Below the pieces are notes generated by a model. That model saw nothing but the letters and a program-made list of their open reading frames with translations. It searched no databases and had not been told where the DNA came from. Below, piece by piece: positions 20,464-31,959 of a stretch of DNA of 64,000 nt; position 1 is the stretch's first letter; each line of letters opens with the position of its first letter. Made by a program: the position numbers and the translations under genes. Source of the stretch: Pyropia yezoensis (taxonomy: Eukaryota; Rhodophyta; Bangiophyceae; Bangiales; Bangiaceae); contig CM020618.1 in NCBI GenBank assembly GCA_009829735.1, positions 27,690,894-27,754,893 of the forward strand, written 5' to 3'.

Positions 20464-22072
20464 GCGGTTGACGGCTGCTGGCGCTGGGGTGAGCAGGGCA
20501 ACCACGACAGCGACGGCAGCCACCGTGACGGCAGTGGCGGCACTGCCACCGCGCCTGAGTGGCGGCAGTCACCGCGCGTCGGTGGCTGCAGCCACTGCGA
20601 TTCGGTGACGACTGGCGGCGACGGTGGCGGCGGCAGTGGCGTCGTCGGTGGCGACGTCGTCCGTTGCGGCAGCGGCGTCTGCGACGACGACTATTTTTGG
20701 GGGGGTCAGATACGACGGTAGCAGCGGCAGTGTTTTTATTGGGGTGGATAGCGGCGGATTTGGCGGCGGTCTTGTTTTGTTCTTAGAGGGGGGGTTGCGG
20801 GACGGTGGCAGCGGTGATACTTCTATTGTTCGGGCTGGGGTGAGACTCTGGCGACCCCGTTTGTTATCTTGAGGGGTGGGGGACAGGATGCTGGCGGTGG
20901 CGGCGCTGGTGGTGGCGGCATGATTATTGTGGGGGGTGTGGGGCAGTGGCGGGGGCGGTGCTTTTTGGGGCGTGTCGCGGCGAGACGGTGGCGGCGGCAG
21001 TGATACTGTTTCGGGGACTGGGGGTAGGTGGCGCTGGCGGGGTCTTCATTGTGGATGGTGGCACGGGTTGCCCCCGACCGCAGCTTTCCTCCTCGTGTGT
21101 GCCCCTTAGGTCAGAAGAGGACCGTGGCGGGGCGGGTCGCGGGCCGGGCCAGGCAGACAGGCAGTTCCCGCCTGTTGTTCCAGCCGTGGGGGCAGTGTCG
21201 GCGACTCACCATCGTTCTCGCCGCTCGTGCGCCGTGGTCGGTGCTCGGCCTGCAGCAGCCACACGTTTACTTCTTGCTGTCCACACGGGCCTGACTGGGG
21301 CCTTGAAGGATCCCTTTATCGCCGTCCGTGTTGCTAGCTGTCACCACATCGATGACCCAGTTGGTTCTGGCGTCGGGCTTTTTTTTGGCAACCGTCAGGG
21401 CGGTAAACGCTCGCCACCATCACAGGGCGAGGCGGTCGCGGTGTTGCTGGGGGTCGTACGGCGGCCGCAGAGCATGCCCCTCCTGGCCGACAGTGTGGGC
21501 CCCGGCGCACTGGCGGGAAGCTCGGTTGCGCTTACGGGCTGGAGGGGAGGGGCCGCCCTGGTCGCTGGAAGAACAGCGTCGGCATTGGCAGGGCTGGCAC
21601 TGGGGTTGGCGGCGGCACACACACGACCGATGAAATCCGCCTCCCTTGGCAGCTACTACAGTACGCGGGGGGGGGGGGGAGGTACACGGCCCGGCACGCA
21701 GATGGCGCGGCCGAGCACTCAGGGCGCAACTGCAGCAGCGGCTGACACCGACGCCGACGCCGCCGGGAGGGTCCAGGCCGCCCAATCGTTGGGCCGCCAC
21801 CCCTGCTGCCGGCTGGCAGCTGTGACGACATCGCAAGGGGAACAAGAGAGAAAGGAAAGAACGAAAAAAAAAAAAGATGCTGAGCTGCTCCTCAACAGCG
21901 CAGTGCACAGTGCTACACGGCGGGAACACACCAGTCGTATACAGTACGAGCATCCCCCACGCACAACCCACCCACCCATCCACCCGCCCAACCCCCCTCG
22001 CCCAAACTCGCGCGCGGCCCACCACAGAGAGCCTTGAGGCACTCCTCGTGTGCAGCCGGTCATGCGAGCGAC
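20464..22072. other. GGC/GGT-rich low-complexity intergenic DNA
   Basis: From 20530 to 21080 the sequence is a degenerate GGTGGCGGCGGCAGTG-type repeat. Open frames there are composition artefacts. The last part (21870-22072) has an A run, an imperfect CCCACCCA tract and a TACAGTAC word and would be the 3' flank of actin. No gene is supported. Confidence 0.5.
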
Positions 22073-23615
22073 CTAGAAGCATTTTCTATGAACCACGGAA
22101 GGCCCGTCCGACTCGTACTCGGACCGGCTCACCCACATCTGCTGGAACGTCGACAGGGAAGAGAGGATGGAGCCACCAATCCACACAGAGTACTGGCGTT
22201 CCGGCGGTGCAATGACCTTGATCTTCATCGACGACGGGGCGAGGGTCTCAATCTCGCGCTGCACGCGCGAGGCGATGCCTGCAAACATGGTGCTGCCGCC
22301 CGACATGACGCAGTTGTTGTACAGGTCCTTACGGATGTCAATGTCCGTCTTCATGATGGAGGTGTAGGCGGTCAGGTGCATCCCCTGCATTTCCATCCCC
22401 GTCAGGTCGGGCTTGAACAGCGCCTCTGGGCACTGGAAGCGCTCCTCAGCCACCGTGATGATCTGGCCGTCGGGCAGCTCATACTCCTTCTCCAGGGTCT
22501 TGTTGGATGCAGCACCCGCCATCTCCTTGTCATAGTCCTCCGCCACAAAGCACAACTGCTGCTTGATGTCCCGCACAATCTCCTTCTCCGCAGAGGTGGT
22601 GAAGCTGTAGCCCTTGGTCTGGAGCAGGCGGCACAGGTACTCGGTCAGGTCGCGCCCGGCAAGGTCAATACGCTGCACCGCGTGCGGTAGCGAGTAGCCC
22701 TCGTAGATGGGAACCGTGTGGGTGACGCCATCGCCGGAGTCCACCACAATCCCCGACGTCCGGCCAGAGGCGTACAGCGACAGCACAGCCTGGATGGCCA
22801 CATAAAAGGCAGGCACGTTGAACGTCTCAAACATGATCTGCGTCATGCGCTCGCGGTTGGCCTTGGGGTTGAGAGGCGCCTCGGTCAACAGGCAGGGGTG
22901 CTCGGCGGGGTCCACACGGAGCTCCGTGAAGAAGCCGTGATGCCAGATCTTTTCCATGTCCCCCCAGTTCTACGGGCGACATAACACAAGGGAGCAAGCA
23001 GACCAGTGCCACCAGTACACGAGAGAGCACACGTCGAGTTAGAATACAAAGTCAGGAGCACCCGCGAGCCCATACCCCATCAAATTGGCCGACTCGAGCG
23101 GCACAGGTGCTGGCGTCTACACACGACCGCAGGCCGTACAAAGCTAGCTCGGGCGCCCCCATCACACCCACAGTGCGGTCGTAGATCTACCCGTCAACGC
23201 AGCCCAGCGGCAGCTGAACGCCGGGCAAACCATGACCGCGCCGTGTCCCGCACCCAACGTCCCCAACCTCCGCTCCGGTTCCCCCACCTTCCACCACATT
23301 GGCGTATCACACCGCCACCCAGCAGAAAAGAAAATCGACAGCCTGCCAGACTGTCCTCTAACCGCACGCGACACGCGCGTGGCAACGTACCGTCACAATG
23401 CCGTGCTCAAGCGGGTACTTGATGATCAGCACCCCCCGGCGGGCCATCGCCGCATCGCCGACATACACGTCCTTGGAGCCAGTGCCGACCATGATCGACT
23501 TCGCCTTTGGCGTGCCAATCACGGCGGGGAAGACCGACTTGGGAGAGTCCTCCCCGGCAATACCAGCCTTGCACCGACCCGAGCCATTGTCAATGACAAC
23601 CGCGGGCTTGCTCAT
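22073..23615 (-). CDS. ACT: Actin, two exons
   Basis: Exon 1 is 23615-23391 (75 codons, ending EHGIVT) and exon 2 is 22969-22073 (from [14 protein letters not shown] to HRKCF). The 421-bp intron has GTACGT and TAG borders and sits in phase 0, giving 373 residues, normal for actin. Nucleotide-binding loops VIDNGSG and [10 protein letters not shown], the [18 protein letters not shown] block and the C-terminal [17 protein letters not shown] are present. The N-terminus is short ([13 protein letters not shown]) and subdomain 2 (residues about 38-60) deviates from animal and plant actins. It is a conventional filament-forming actin, not an actin-related protein. Confidence 0.95.
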
Positions 23616-25056
23616 GGTGGCGAAGGTGACGCACGCGGGGAAGAAGGCGGGGTGAAGACGGTGACGGTGGTAGGGCAATGGCCGTGCGGAGGGGGGGGGC
23701 GTGCCGGAAGAGAGAAGCAATCGGTGCACGTGCGGCGCGGGCGGTGCGGCACGGCGCAGTTGGTGGGCGACGGGTGCCGCTGCTGTTGTGGGTGGCAGCG
23801 ACAATAAGGCAATCCGGCGCTTGAGCGGGCCGCGGTCGGGTGGAATGGCCTTCAAGACGCAGGCGACCGACGGAGTGGGGCAGAGAGGGGGGGGGGCTGC
23901 TGCGGCGTCCTGGGCCACGACTGCAGGAGGCCTCGCGCTGCTGCGTAGCGTGGATGGCCGGGAGCCCACCACTGGTGTCAGCAGACGGTCAGGGCCGACG
24001 GAGGGCCCCAAAGAGGCACTCCAGGAGCAGGCCCTCCCCCCCTGTTCAGCTCTGCCGAGTGCCGGCCGCGTGTAGAGCGCCTCCCGCCCAGGGGGGGCTG
24101 GCCAGACCGCGTGACTGCCTGGCTGGATGGCCGCGCGGTCGGGAGCCGCAGGACACGGCCGCCTGGCCAGGCTGGGGTGTTCTTGAGGAGGCGCGCCCCC
24201 CCGCCCCCCCCCCCCCCACGTCGGGCGGGGTTGAGACGCGCCCCTGGTGACAGTTGTACGCTGTCTTGAGCCCAGCGCCCGCGGCCGGCATGGCCGCTGC
24301 ATGCCTGGCCAGGCCACACACGCGAGCACTGTTTCTGTATTGCCATTGGCTGCCACTTAAAAAAGGAACGTCTCATCTGTGCGTGGGCGGGGTGGCGCCG
24401 TCGTTGTGGGTTTCCCCGCTGGCGTGCCTCCCGCCACCCCCCCCCACCCTTCCTTCCTCTGTCCCTGCTCCACTGAACAGCGGGTGGGGTGGCGGCGCGC
24501 GCGGGCACGTAAACGGTTGGACCGCGCTCCCGGATTTTCGGCGCCGCTGTTTAAATAAAAAAAGAGCGGGGTGCGGCTGTGAGCGAGCGGCCGAGAGGGG
24601 CGAAGTCATGAACCCCCATGCGCGCAGTCATCACGCCCTGCAGTTGGAGCCACAATCACAGTGGGGCCACAAACGGGTCGCTGCGCATGGCTCGTGCTGA
24701 CAGAGCGAGCGGGTCGATTTTTGGATGCCGGTCAGGCTGGGACGTGGGGCGAGAAGCAGAGCTGCCGCATTATGTATGTATAGGGAGGGGGGACGGTGGT
24801 GGATGACCACCCAGACAAGGTAGCCCCCCCACCTGTGCTGACAAGACCAATTTGACAGGAAGCAAAGTGCATCCAAAATATCGGCATACAGAGCCTGGCA
24901 GCGAGAGCGGCACTCAGCAACAGATGCTGGCTGGAGGGACCGTGGCTGGAGGGGGGGACGCGGCTCAACGCGTGGCCGCCAGCGCTTCGACGCCACCCCC
25001 ACCGTCACACCACAGGATCACCCACCACGCCGCCCGCCCCGCCTCCATCCGGCGCG
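23616..25056. other. Region between actin and the hemerythrin-like gene
   Basis: The actin side would hold its 5' untranslated region and promoter. An AT-rich TTTAAATAAAAAAAG at about 24550 stands out in GC-rich DNA. A C run of 14 lies near 24207-24220. Open frames show only Pro/Gly/Arg-rich composition, so no gene is called. Confidence 0.45.
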
Positions 25057-26136
25057 TCACCGCACCAGCGCCCCCGCCTGAGGCACATACAGTCGGCGGC
25101 GCCAGCGCGGGATGAGCGCCCGCACCACCGCGGGCACCGCACCCGCCCACGCGGCCCGGTCGGCGGGTGTGACAGCCATGGCAGCTGCCGCCATGACGGG
25201 GGCACCGCCGCGGCCGCCGCCGATGCCAAGGCGGCTGAGCAAGGAGGACGGGCGGGCGCCAACCCCATCACCACCACCACCACGACCGTCGCCGCCAGCA
25301 CCACCCCGGGGGGCTGCTGCCAGCCACCCTTTGCGGGACACCCCCGCGAGCCACCCCCTGCCGTGTTGGCCCAAGGGGAAGGCCATCGTCCCCGCCCGCG
25401 CGCGTGCGAGTCGCTCGCCAAGCCAGCTGCCCCGCCCGGAAGATCCCTTCCAAGACCGTCCCCCCCCTCCCGCCCCACCTCCCTCCCCGGTCCGGGGCGC
25501 TCCAAACAAGACCTCATGAAAGACCACGGCCTGGAGGGCCACGCCTGCCACCCCCGCCCCCCCCCCCACCAGCCGGATGACACGGCGGTTGAACGCCGCC
25601 TGCGAGCCCGCATCAACCGCCGCCGACACTGCCGGAATGACCGCCGCCTCCTCATCGGCATACAGGGCGGCAGCGTCAGCGGCGAGGCGGGCCAGGCCGG
25701 GGGCGACCCCCCCCCCCCAGGCCGCCCGGCAGGCGGGCGTGTCGGCCGGCGTCACTCCCGCAACGGCGGCCGAGATGGCAGCCACACGGGCGGCCAGCGC
25801 CGCCCGCCGGTCGCTAAACGATGGGAGCGCCCGCCGCACGGGGTGGCCGTCTGGCAGGCGGGCAGCGAGAAAGGGGAAGAGCAGCCGCTCCTCGACGGTG
25901 TTGTGGACGCCCAGGTTGTGGGCTGCAAGAAAGGTAAGCGCGTCGACGATGGCGGTAGCGGTGGCTCTACCGCCGGTTGAGCACACAGGGGGGGTGTAGG
26001 GGGGCGGGTGCGCCGCCACCCGCGCCAGGTGCGCGAAATCCCGTGCCAGGGACAAGTGGTGCCAACGCCAGCCGTGGATGAGAAAGGTAGATGGGGGGGG
26101 CGTTGGGGAGAGAGGGGGGCGGGAGGGAGGGGGCAT
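25057..26136 (-). CDS. Hemerythrin-like (HHE) domain protein
   Basis: From the ATG at 26136 the product has 359 residues; an upstream in-frame ATG at 26292 would add 52. After a Pro-rich start, helical segments contain metal-ligand-like His and Glu residues: HGWRWHHLSLARDFAHLARV, then AHNLGVHNTVEERLLFPFL with the H-x3-EE-LFP signature, then AALYADEEAAVIPAV. These match the HHE four-helix fold that binds a di-iron or other metal centre. The C-terminal third is Gly/Arg-rich and probably disordered. Oxygen, metal or redox sensing is usual for the family, but the substrate here is unknown. Confidence 0.5.
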   Translation of the reverse strand: MPPPSRPPLSPTPPPSTFLIHGWRWHHLSLARDFAHLARVAAHPPPYTPPVCSTGGRATATAIVDALTFLAAHNLGVHNTVEERLLFPFLAARLPDGHPVRRALPSFSDRRAALAARVAAISAAVAGVTPADTPACRAAWGGGVAPGLARLAADAAALYADEEAAVIPAVSAAVDAGSQAAFNRRVIRLVGGGAGVAGVALQAVVFHEVLFGAPRTGEGGGAGGGGRSWKGSSGRGSWLGERLARARAGTMAFPLGQHGRGWLAGVSRKGWLAAAPRGGAGGDGRGGGGDGVGARPSSLLSRLGIGGGRGGAPVMAAAAMAVTPADRAAWAGAVPAVVRALIPRWRRRLYVPQAGALVR

Positions 26137-27050
26137 GACTGACGGGAAAGAGGCAGCACCAATAGGGGACGAAGCGGGTGACGCGGTAGGACCAGGAGCG
26201 GCAACCAGCAGAGGCACTGCAGGCGAATGGGCAAGTGCAGAGGGGCTCGAGAAGGCACAAGGGCGGGGCGGAGAGACGTCGAATTTGCACATGAAAGGGG
26301 AGAGGGCGGCAGAGAGCGGGGCGGGGTGCTGGGGGCGGGGAAGGGTCCCGAGGCGTGGGAAAGGGTGCGCTATTGTTGGAGAACCAAAGCGCGCGCTCAC
26401 GGGCAATCCGGCGAGGAGCATCGACGCGAGGGGCATCGACCGAGGACCAAGCAGGTCACTCGTACAGTGGTGATGAGCCACCGCCCTGGCGAACTGCAAT
26501 TGTGAACGGAAATTCCGCGTCATCGATTGGGAAACTCTTCCGTAGACGACCGTAGTTTTCACTGCGAAAGGAGATCTATGAGGCCATCTCAGGTAGATCC
26601 GGGTCCGACGGACGGGGCATCGTCTGCGTAGAGCTGGGCTCGTTCGCCCACTCCCTTCAACCCTCTGAGCGTGGGGAGCGCCGCTTGTTGAGCTCGCCTT
26701 GTACATGTTGGCTGCGCCGGCTGCAGAGGCCTCTCCGCCGCGGCCTCGCTACAGCCTGTTGCCCGGCGTGGCGCGGTCGCCGGGGCAGCTCGGCGGCCGC
26801 CCAGATGGTTATGGTGTCCCCACGTAAGACGCCCGTGCAAAGAGACACCAGAGTGGATGGGGCGGAAATACAGGCGGAGGGAAATGAACCAAACTGAAAC
26901 GCCCTCCTCGGGAGCGCTCGCTGCCCCCCCCCCCCCGCCAAGACCCGCCTCACCGCCTCACCGGCCGTGCCGGCGGTTGCCAACGCAAACCGCCGCGGCC
27001 GCCGCCACCGCCGCCGCCGCTGTCGTCGCCGCTCCCTCTACGGCGCGCCC
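26137..27050. other. Upstream region of the hemerythrin-like gene
   Basis: The segment 26380-26600 is less GC-rich and contains repeated GCATCGACG and GATTGG words. It is a plausible promoter. No coding region is supported up to 27050. Confidence 0.4.
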
Positions 27051-27733
27051 TCACCCCCCGTCCACCAGATCCGTAAATAGGTTGGGCCGGGTGACGGGCG
27101 GTGGCGGCGGGGGGCCATGGGCCCCCCGCCCTGCCGCCGCCCGCAGTAGTGCGGCACCGCCTGGGCGAGCGTGGACGACACGCTCGCGTTGGCGGCCGTT
27201 GCCGCAGGGCCCCGCGGGGGGCCGCCCACCGAAAGAAGCGGCGTAGCCGCCATCGAGGGCGCCCACCACCAGGCTGACGTACACGACCACCTCCTCCACG
27301 CCTGTGTAGACGTCACCCGCGGCGGGGGCCACCACCCGGAATGGACGGGTCGGTGACGTCCCACAGCGCCCGCGCGCGGCGCGGCCATGGGTGCCAAAGT
27401 CGGGGGCCCCCTTGAGCGCCCCGCACCCCCGCGATGGCCGCCAGCTCGTGACGCGGCCACGGCGGTCGCGTTGCCGGCGGGGGGCGCAGCCGGCGTCGCC
27501 GCGGGTTCCCCCGACGCCACAGCGATGGGGTACCGCTCCATGGGCAGCACCGGCACCACGGGGGCGCCGGCGGGGTCGCGCGGCACGCCGCCGCCGCTCC
27601 CGCCGCTGCCTCAGGGGGCGGGGGGGGAGGGCATCTTGCCAGGGACGGAGGGGGTGTGGGTTGGGGGGGTGGCCATGGCTGTCGCCATGGCGGCGGTGAC
27701 GGCCGCAGCTGCCGCGGCGAGCAGCAGCAGCAT
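27051..27733 (-). pseudogene. Possible secreted protein with broken reading frame
   Basis: An ATG at 27733 opens a convincing signal-peptide-like stretch (MLLLLAAAAAAVTAAM). That frame stops at 27611 just after a C run. The same frame resumes with MERYPIAVASGEPAA, while frames with G/C-rich third codon positions then switch twice (AAIAGVRG, then VVAPAAGDVYTGVEEVVVYV). The pattern fits a gene whose frame is lost at homopolymers. I do not recognise the protein family. It may equally be a true pseudogene or GC-driven noise. Confidence 0.3.
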
Positions 27734-27791
27734 TACGCGGGGGGCGGCGGCCGTGGCGGGCCTTCTGGGGGGGGGGTTTGGTCGTCTCTGC

Positions 27792-27816
27792 GGGGGGGGG
27801 GGGGGGGGGGGGGGGG
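27792..27816. repeat. 25-base G homopolymer
   Basis: This is an uninterrupted run of 25 G. With the 26-base C run at 28843-28868 it brackets about 1 kb of low-complexity DNA. Confidence 0.9.
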
Positions 27817-28842
27817 TGAGGAGGAGAATGAGGAGGGGGCTCCTTTGGGGGAAAGGCACTAAGCAGGAGAAGGATAGCGCAGCCAGCCTCTCGCCGGGGT
27901 CCCTCTCGTGGTGCCACAGGCACTCTGGGATGGAAGGCGGGCGGGCGGGCGGTGCTGGGGGTACCAGTGAGGGTGTGGGCGAGGGGGCGCCCTTTTGGCA
28001 GACCCCGCCGCAGCGCGCCCGCTCCCCCGTGGCCGTCATGTCGGGCGGGCGGGGGGACAGGACGGGCGCGTGGGGCTGGCGGGCGGGCGGGCGGACGGGT
28101 TTCAGGCGGGCAGGCAGAGCGGCGGCAGCGGCGGTGGCGTGTCAGGGCCAAGTGTGCGCGCGCTACGCTGACGACCCCCTGCCCCGGGGGGGCCCCCCCT
28201 GGGGGGGCAGGGGGGCGGGCGCCGCGGCGAGGGGCACCGCCGCCGCCGCTGCAGTCGCCCATCCTGGGTGGCTGCCTCTTTGGCTGGCCCCTTGACTTGG
28301 CCTACCCACCCCCCCCGACCCGCCACCCCCCCGCCGTTGCCCTCTGCCACTGTTGCCTCCCACGTCTGGCGGCGGCGGTTGGAGGGGAGGGGGCAGGCGG
28401 GCCCTTGCCGCCGCGGCGGCAGCCGCCGCCCGTCGGTAGGTAGGTACGCCCCGGCTGCCGCCGCGGCCACCGCCGCCACTACTGCCGGCCGCCGCGGCTG
28501 TTGCCTCAGCCACACCTATCCCGCTCCCCGCCCACCAAGGGGTCGCGGGTGGTCTTGTGCGCGGCCGGTTTCTTGGCGTCTGCGTTTTGTTTTTTTTTCT
28601 TCTTGGGGCCCCCGACAGACAGGCGGGGCTGCTGCCGCTGCAGCTGCCGCCGCCGCTGGTGGCGGAAAAAGAACAAAGGCAGGCGCCACCCTGCCCCCCA
28701 CCTCCCAAGCCCGTGCCCGTGCGTGGTGGGGCGCAGGCATGCCGCCGGCCAGCAAGTCGCTACAACAAAGCATTCCCCCCTACTAGACCACTCCCTCCCC
28801 CTGTCGGCACCCCGCAACCCTACCATCCCCACCTCGCACAAG
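27817..28842. other. Low-complexity intergenic DNA between two homopolymers
   Basis: All six frames are open in places because of G/C skew. No conserved motif is visible. The stretch 28590-28610 has a T run with CTT. Confidence 0.4.
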
Positions 28843-28868
28843 CCCCCCCCCCCCCCCCCCCCCCCCCC
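28843..28868. repeat. 26-base C homopolymer
   Basis: This is an uninterrupted run of 26 C just downstream of the DnaJ-type zinc-finger gene. A second run of about 16 C lies near 28975-28990. Confidence 0.9.
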
Positions 28869-29006
28869 GCCCTTCCCACCACTCCTCCAAGACAGCGCCA
28901 TTCAGTCGTGACACCCCCCTCCCCCCCGCCACCCTCCCGTCCTCGTCCCCTTCTCTCTTCCGCAGCCCCCCTCCCCCCCCCCCCCCCCCCGCCCCACCCC
29001 CCTTCC

Positions 29007-29437
29007 TCAATCCTCCCGCTTCTTGGTCCACTCATTCCGCCCGTCCGTACCGCCCCGGCGCACCCGGTCCACCACCCCCACCCCGTTGCAGACGGTGCAC
29101 GTCAGCGAGCCGCGGGCGTCACACATGATGCACCCGCCGCCCAGGGGGTCCACCTTGGTCCCCCCGCAGCCGGTGCAGTCACAGCGGCCGTCGGAGCAAA
29201 AGGGGCACCCGACGACGCCGGTGCCCGACGCCTGGGAGCCGGGTACCGCGATGAGGGGGCGGAGCACCGCGTCGCGGAGGTTGCCGAGGAAGCCCTTTTT
29301 CTTCTTGGGCGTGGGGGGGGGCGCGGGGGGGGGGTGCTGCAGGTGGGGAAGGCAGGGATGGCGGGGGGGGGGGGGACGGCGGCCTCCGCCGGCCGGGAAT
29401 GACGGGCGGGCAGGCAGGGGGGGGGGAGGAAGGCCAT
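29007..29437 (-). CDS. Plastid-type DnaJ-like zinc-finger protein, frame disturbed at a C run
   Basis: The conserved C-terminal half has paired CxxC units (CPFCSDGRCDCTGCGG, then CIMCDARGSLTCTVCNGVG). These resemble the DnaJ central zinc domain found alone in small plastid proteins of the BSD2 type, which assist folding. It is preceded by KKKKGFLGNLRDAVLRPL. The likely start is ATG at 29437 in good context (ACCATGG), opening MAFLPPPCLPARHS, a transit-peptide-like sequence. That start lies one frame off, with long C runs (29301-29375 region) in between. A longer frame from 29660 also reaches the zinc motif but looks compositional. Targeting is inferred. Confidence 0.55.
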
Positions 29438-30138
29438 GGTAGTCGGCGTTGGCCGGCAGGAAGGGGGGGGGCGAGGGCGGTCCAAAAGAAAAGAAGCAGC
29501 AGAGGAAGAGCAGTTGAAAACGAGAAAGAGGAAGAGCAGTCCTTGGAAGAAGGGGCGCACACAGGGTGGTCGCCGCCCGCAACAGACGGCGCAGCAGGGT
29601 ACTAGGGGGGCCGCTACGACGCAGACTGCACAAGCAGTCTCCTTCCGATGGTCGCAGCACAGGACAGCATCAAAGACGGGCGGTGTGCATCTCGGGGTGC
29701 GGCGGAGGTGACCTCGACTTGATCCCAGACGGAACGAGCCAGGACCGCCGCGATTTGTCGTTGAACATCAATGCCAAGTCCTCATATACATTGGATGTCA
29801 GCTAATGGCGAATACGTCAGCGAAACATTCGTCATCGCCCACACAGTCCATGCGATCCCCCCCGCCGGTCTGGCCGCAGCGACGACTTCGGCGCAACCAC
29901 AGACCGTCTCGCACTCTCCCCATTTCTCGCCGTCTCTCTCCTTCGCGGGTCCTCTTCCTCGTCTCCTTCCTCGCCCCCCCCCTCCCCCTAATATTCTGCT
30001 CGCGTCCTCGCCCCCCTTCACTCCCAGCCACTTCCCTTTTTTCCCTGCGCCCTCCTTTTTGTGCGTTCCTTGTTTACCCATTCTCTGAACCCCGGCGACC
30101 CAGCCGCCGCTGCCGCCACCGCCGCTGCCGCCGCCACC
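29438..30138. other. Divergent intergenic region (zinc-finger gene / bS21-like gene)
   Basis: The two neighbours point away from each other, so both promoters should lie here. The stretch 29600-29860 is less GC-rich. No further gene is supported. Confidence 0.45.
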
Positions 30139-30369
30139 ATGGTCATCTTGGAGCGGGTGATGCGCAACTCGCTGGACCAGGCGCTCAAGCGGTTGACGCG
30201 GCGGCTCCGCACTGACGGCCTCGCCGCCGAGGCGCGCAAGCGGTCCGCCCGTCTCCGGCCGGGCGAGGCCGCCCGCATCACCCGGCAGAGCGGCGCACGC
30301 AAGCGCACCCACCGAGAGCTGATGGACAACTTGGCGGTCATTTTTGCCCGTAGGAGCCGCGGTTTCTGA
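30139..30369 (+). CDS. Small ribosomal subunit protein bS21-like, organellar
   Basis: From the ATG at 30139 (context GCCACCATGG) the product has 76 very basic residues. The pattern ERVMRNSLDQALKRLTRRL, then GLAAEARKR and a terminal Lys/Arg-rich tail, resembles bacterial-type S21. That family binds the 3' end of small-subunit rRNA in mitochondria or plastids. An in-frame ATG at 30061 would add 26 Ala-rich residues that could be a targeting peptide. I prefer the 30139 start for its context but cannot exclude the longer form. Confidence 0.6.
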   Translation: MVILERVMRNSLDQALKRLTRRLRTDGLAAEARKRSARLRPGEAARITRQSGARKRTHRELMDNLAVIFARRSRGF

Positions 30370-30711
30370 GCGCTCCCTGGGGTGGATAGATGGGAAGGGG
30401 GGTTGAGGGGGCGGGGGGGGGAGGGGGGGGTGCGGCGCGACGACGTCGTGCGGATGGTGCGAGGAGGGGTTGTGGGCGGACGTCAATTTGCATCGAATTT
30501 TCCAGCTTATCCGTTCAGTTGTGTTTGCAAGTAGTGCCTGGGGTAGTGGCCCAGCCTGGAGCCCAGCCATCTTCCTCACGAGGGCTGTGGATCCAGCTCA
30601 TTCCGCACTGGAACGCTTCCCCTCGCACACAGCCCGTTCCACCTCGTCCATCTGCCGGCGCTCTGTATCATCGCGGGCCCTACCATTGCCTTCGCCCCCC
30701 CCCTCCCGCTC
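30370..30711. other. Short intergenic region
   Basis: G-rich at first, then mixed. It would include the glyoxalase promoter. No gene is seen. Confidence 0.4.
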
Positions 30712-31959
30712 ATGGCCTTTGCTGTCGCTGCTCCGACGCGCCCGCGGGTCACCTCTGGCCGCCGCGCGCTCCCTTGGAGCCGCCCGAGCAGCGCTCCGCC
30801 GGTTGCGTCTCCTTCCCCGTCGGTGTGGCGGGCGCGCCACGCGGCGGCCCGCGTCACGATGGCGTCCCCCCCGCCCCCCCCCTCGTCCCCCCCGCAGACG
30901 CCCACCTCACTGGTCGGCGCCAACCCCATCTTTGCCCAGACGATGCTGCGCATCGCCGACCCCGCCCGGTCGGGCCCGTTCTATACCGACATCCTTGGCA
31001 TGACACACCTGACGACGCTCGAGTTCCCAGACCTCAAGTTTTCCCTCTACTTTTACGGCTACCCGCCCGCTGACGAGGCGCCCGCGCCGCCAGCGAGCGC
31101 CCCGCAGGCGGACCGCGCGGCCTGGCTGTGGGCCCGCCCCTACCCGACGGTGGAGCTGACCCACAACTGGGGCACCGAGGACCCGGCGTCGGGCTTTGGT
31201 GGCTACGACAATGGCAATGACGCCGAGTCGGGGGGGCGGGGGTATGGCCACCTGGGCGTCATTGTCGACGACCCCGTGGCGGCGGTGGGCGCAATGGAAG
31301 CGGCGGGCGTCAAGGTCACCCGCCCGGCGGGGCCATTCCAAGACGTGGGCGTCCTGGCTTTTGTCGCGGACCCTGATGGCTACCTGGTGGAGATCATCAG
31401 CCGGGTGGGCCCCGCGGCGGGGGGGGCGACGGGGGCGTCTGCGGGGCTCGTCGGCCCCGACCCTGTTCTCGCGCAAACGATGCTGCGGGTGCGGGACCCG
31501 GGGGCGTCGGTTGCGTTTTACCGCCGTCTCGGCCTCACCTACCTTACCGCCCTCTCCTTTGACAGCTTCTCGCTGCACTTCCTGGGCGCCCCCCCGGTGG
31601 AGCCCCCTGCCACCGAGGCGGGCAGTGACGACCGCCCGACGCGGGCGTCGTGGCTGTGGGGCTTCCGCTCGCCGACGGTGGAGCTGACGCACAACCACGG
31701 GACCGAGACGGACGCGGCGTTTGGGGGCTACCACAATGGCAACTCGGAGCCGCGGGGCTTTGGGCACCTCGGCTTTATCGTCAGTGACGTGGGGGCGGCG
31801 GTCGACGCGCTGCGGGCGGCGGGGCACCGGGTGGTGCGGGAGGCGGGGCCGTTTGCCGACGCTGGCGTCATTGCGTTCGTGGCGGATCCGGATGGCTACC
31901 TGGTGGAGCTCATCCAGCGGGAGGGGGGGGAGGGCGCGCCGTATGCCAAGCCGATCTAA
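30712..31959 (+). CDS. Two-domain glyoxalase I (lactoylglutathione lyase), organelle-targeted
   Basis: The product has 415 residues. The first 60 are Arg/Ser/Ala/Pro-rich and resemble a transit peptide. Two homologous glyoxalase I domains follow, about residues 70-235 and 250-405. The metal ligands are visible in both: Gln77 (AQTMLR), Glu148 (VELTHN), His180 (GHLGV) and Glu227 (YLVEI), then Gln256, Glu324, His352 and Glu399 in the same motifs. The enzyme isomerises the hemithioacetal of methylglyoxal and glutathione to S-lactoylglutathione. Tandem fused domains occur in plants, yeasts and algae. Both sites look complete here. The motifs WLW and GGYxNGN occur in each half. Confidence 0.9.
   Translation: MAFAVAAPTRPRVTSGRRALPWSRPSSAPPVASPSPSVWRARHAAARVTMASPPPPPSSPPQTPTSLVGANPIFAQTMLRIADPARSGPFYTDILGMTHLTTLEFPDLKFSLYFYGYPPADEAPAPPASAPQADRAAWLWARPYPTVELTHNWGTEDPASGFGGYDNGNDAESGGRGYGHLGVIVDDPVAAVGAMEAAGVKVTRPAGPFQDVGVLAFVADPDGYLVEIISRVGPAAGGATGASAGLVGPDPVLAQTMLRVRDPGASVAFYRRLGLTYLTALSFDSFSLHFLGAPPVEPPATEAGSDDRPTRASWLWGFRSPTVELTHNHGTETDAAFGGYHNGNSEPRGFGHLGFIVSDVGAAVDALRAAGHRVVREAGPFADAGVIAFVADPDGYLVELIQREGGEGAPYAKPI

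Noticed and set aside
19375-20523. 382-codon minus-strand frame over the RAD23-like locus
   Set aside because: Pro/Arg-rich shadow; the conserved UBA and XPC-binding motifs are all on the plus strand.
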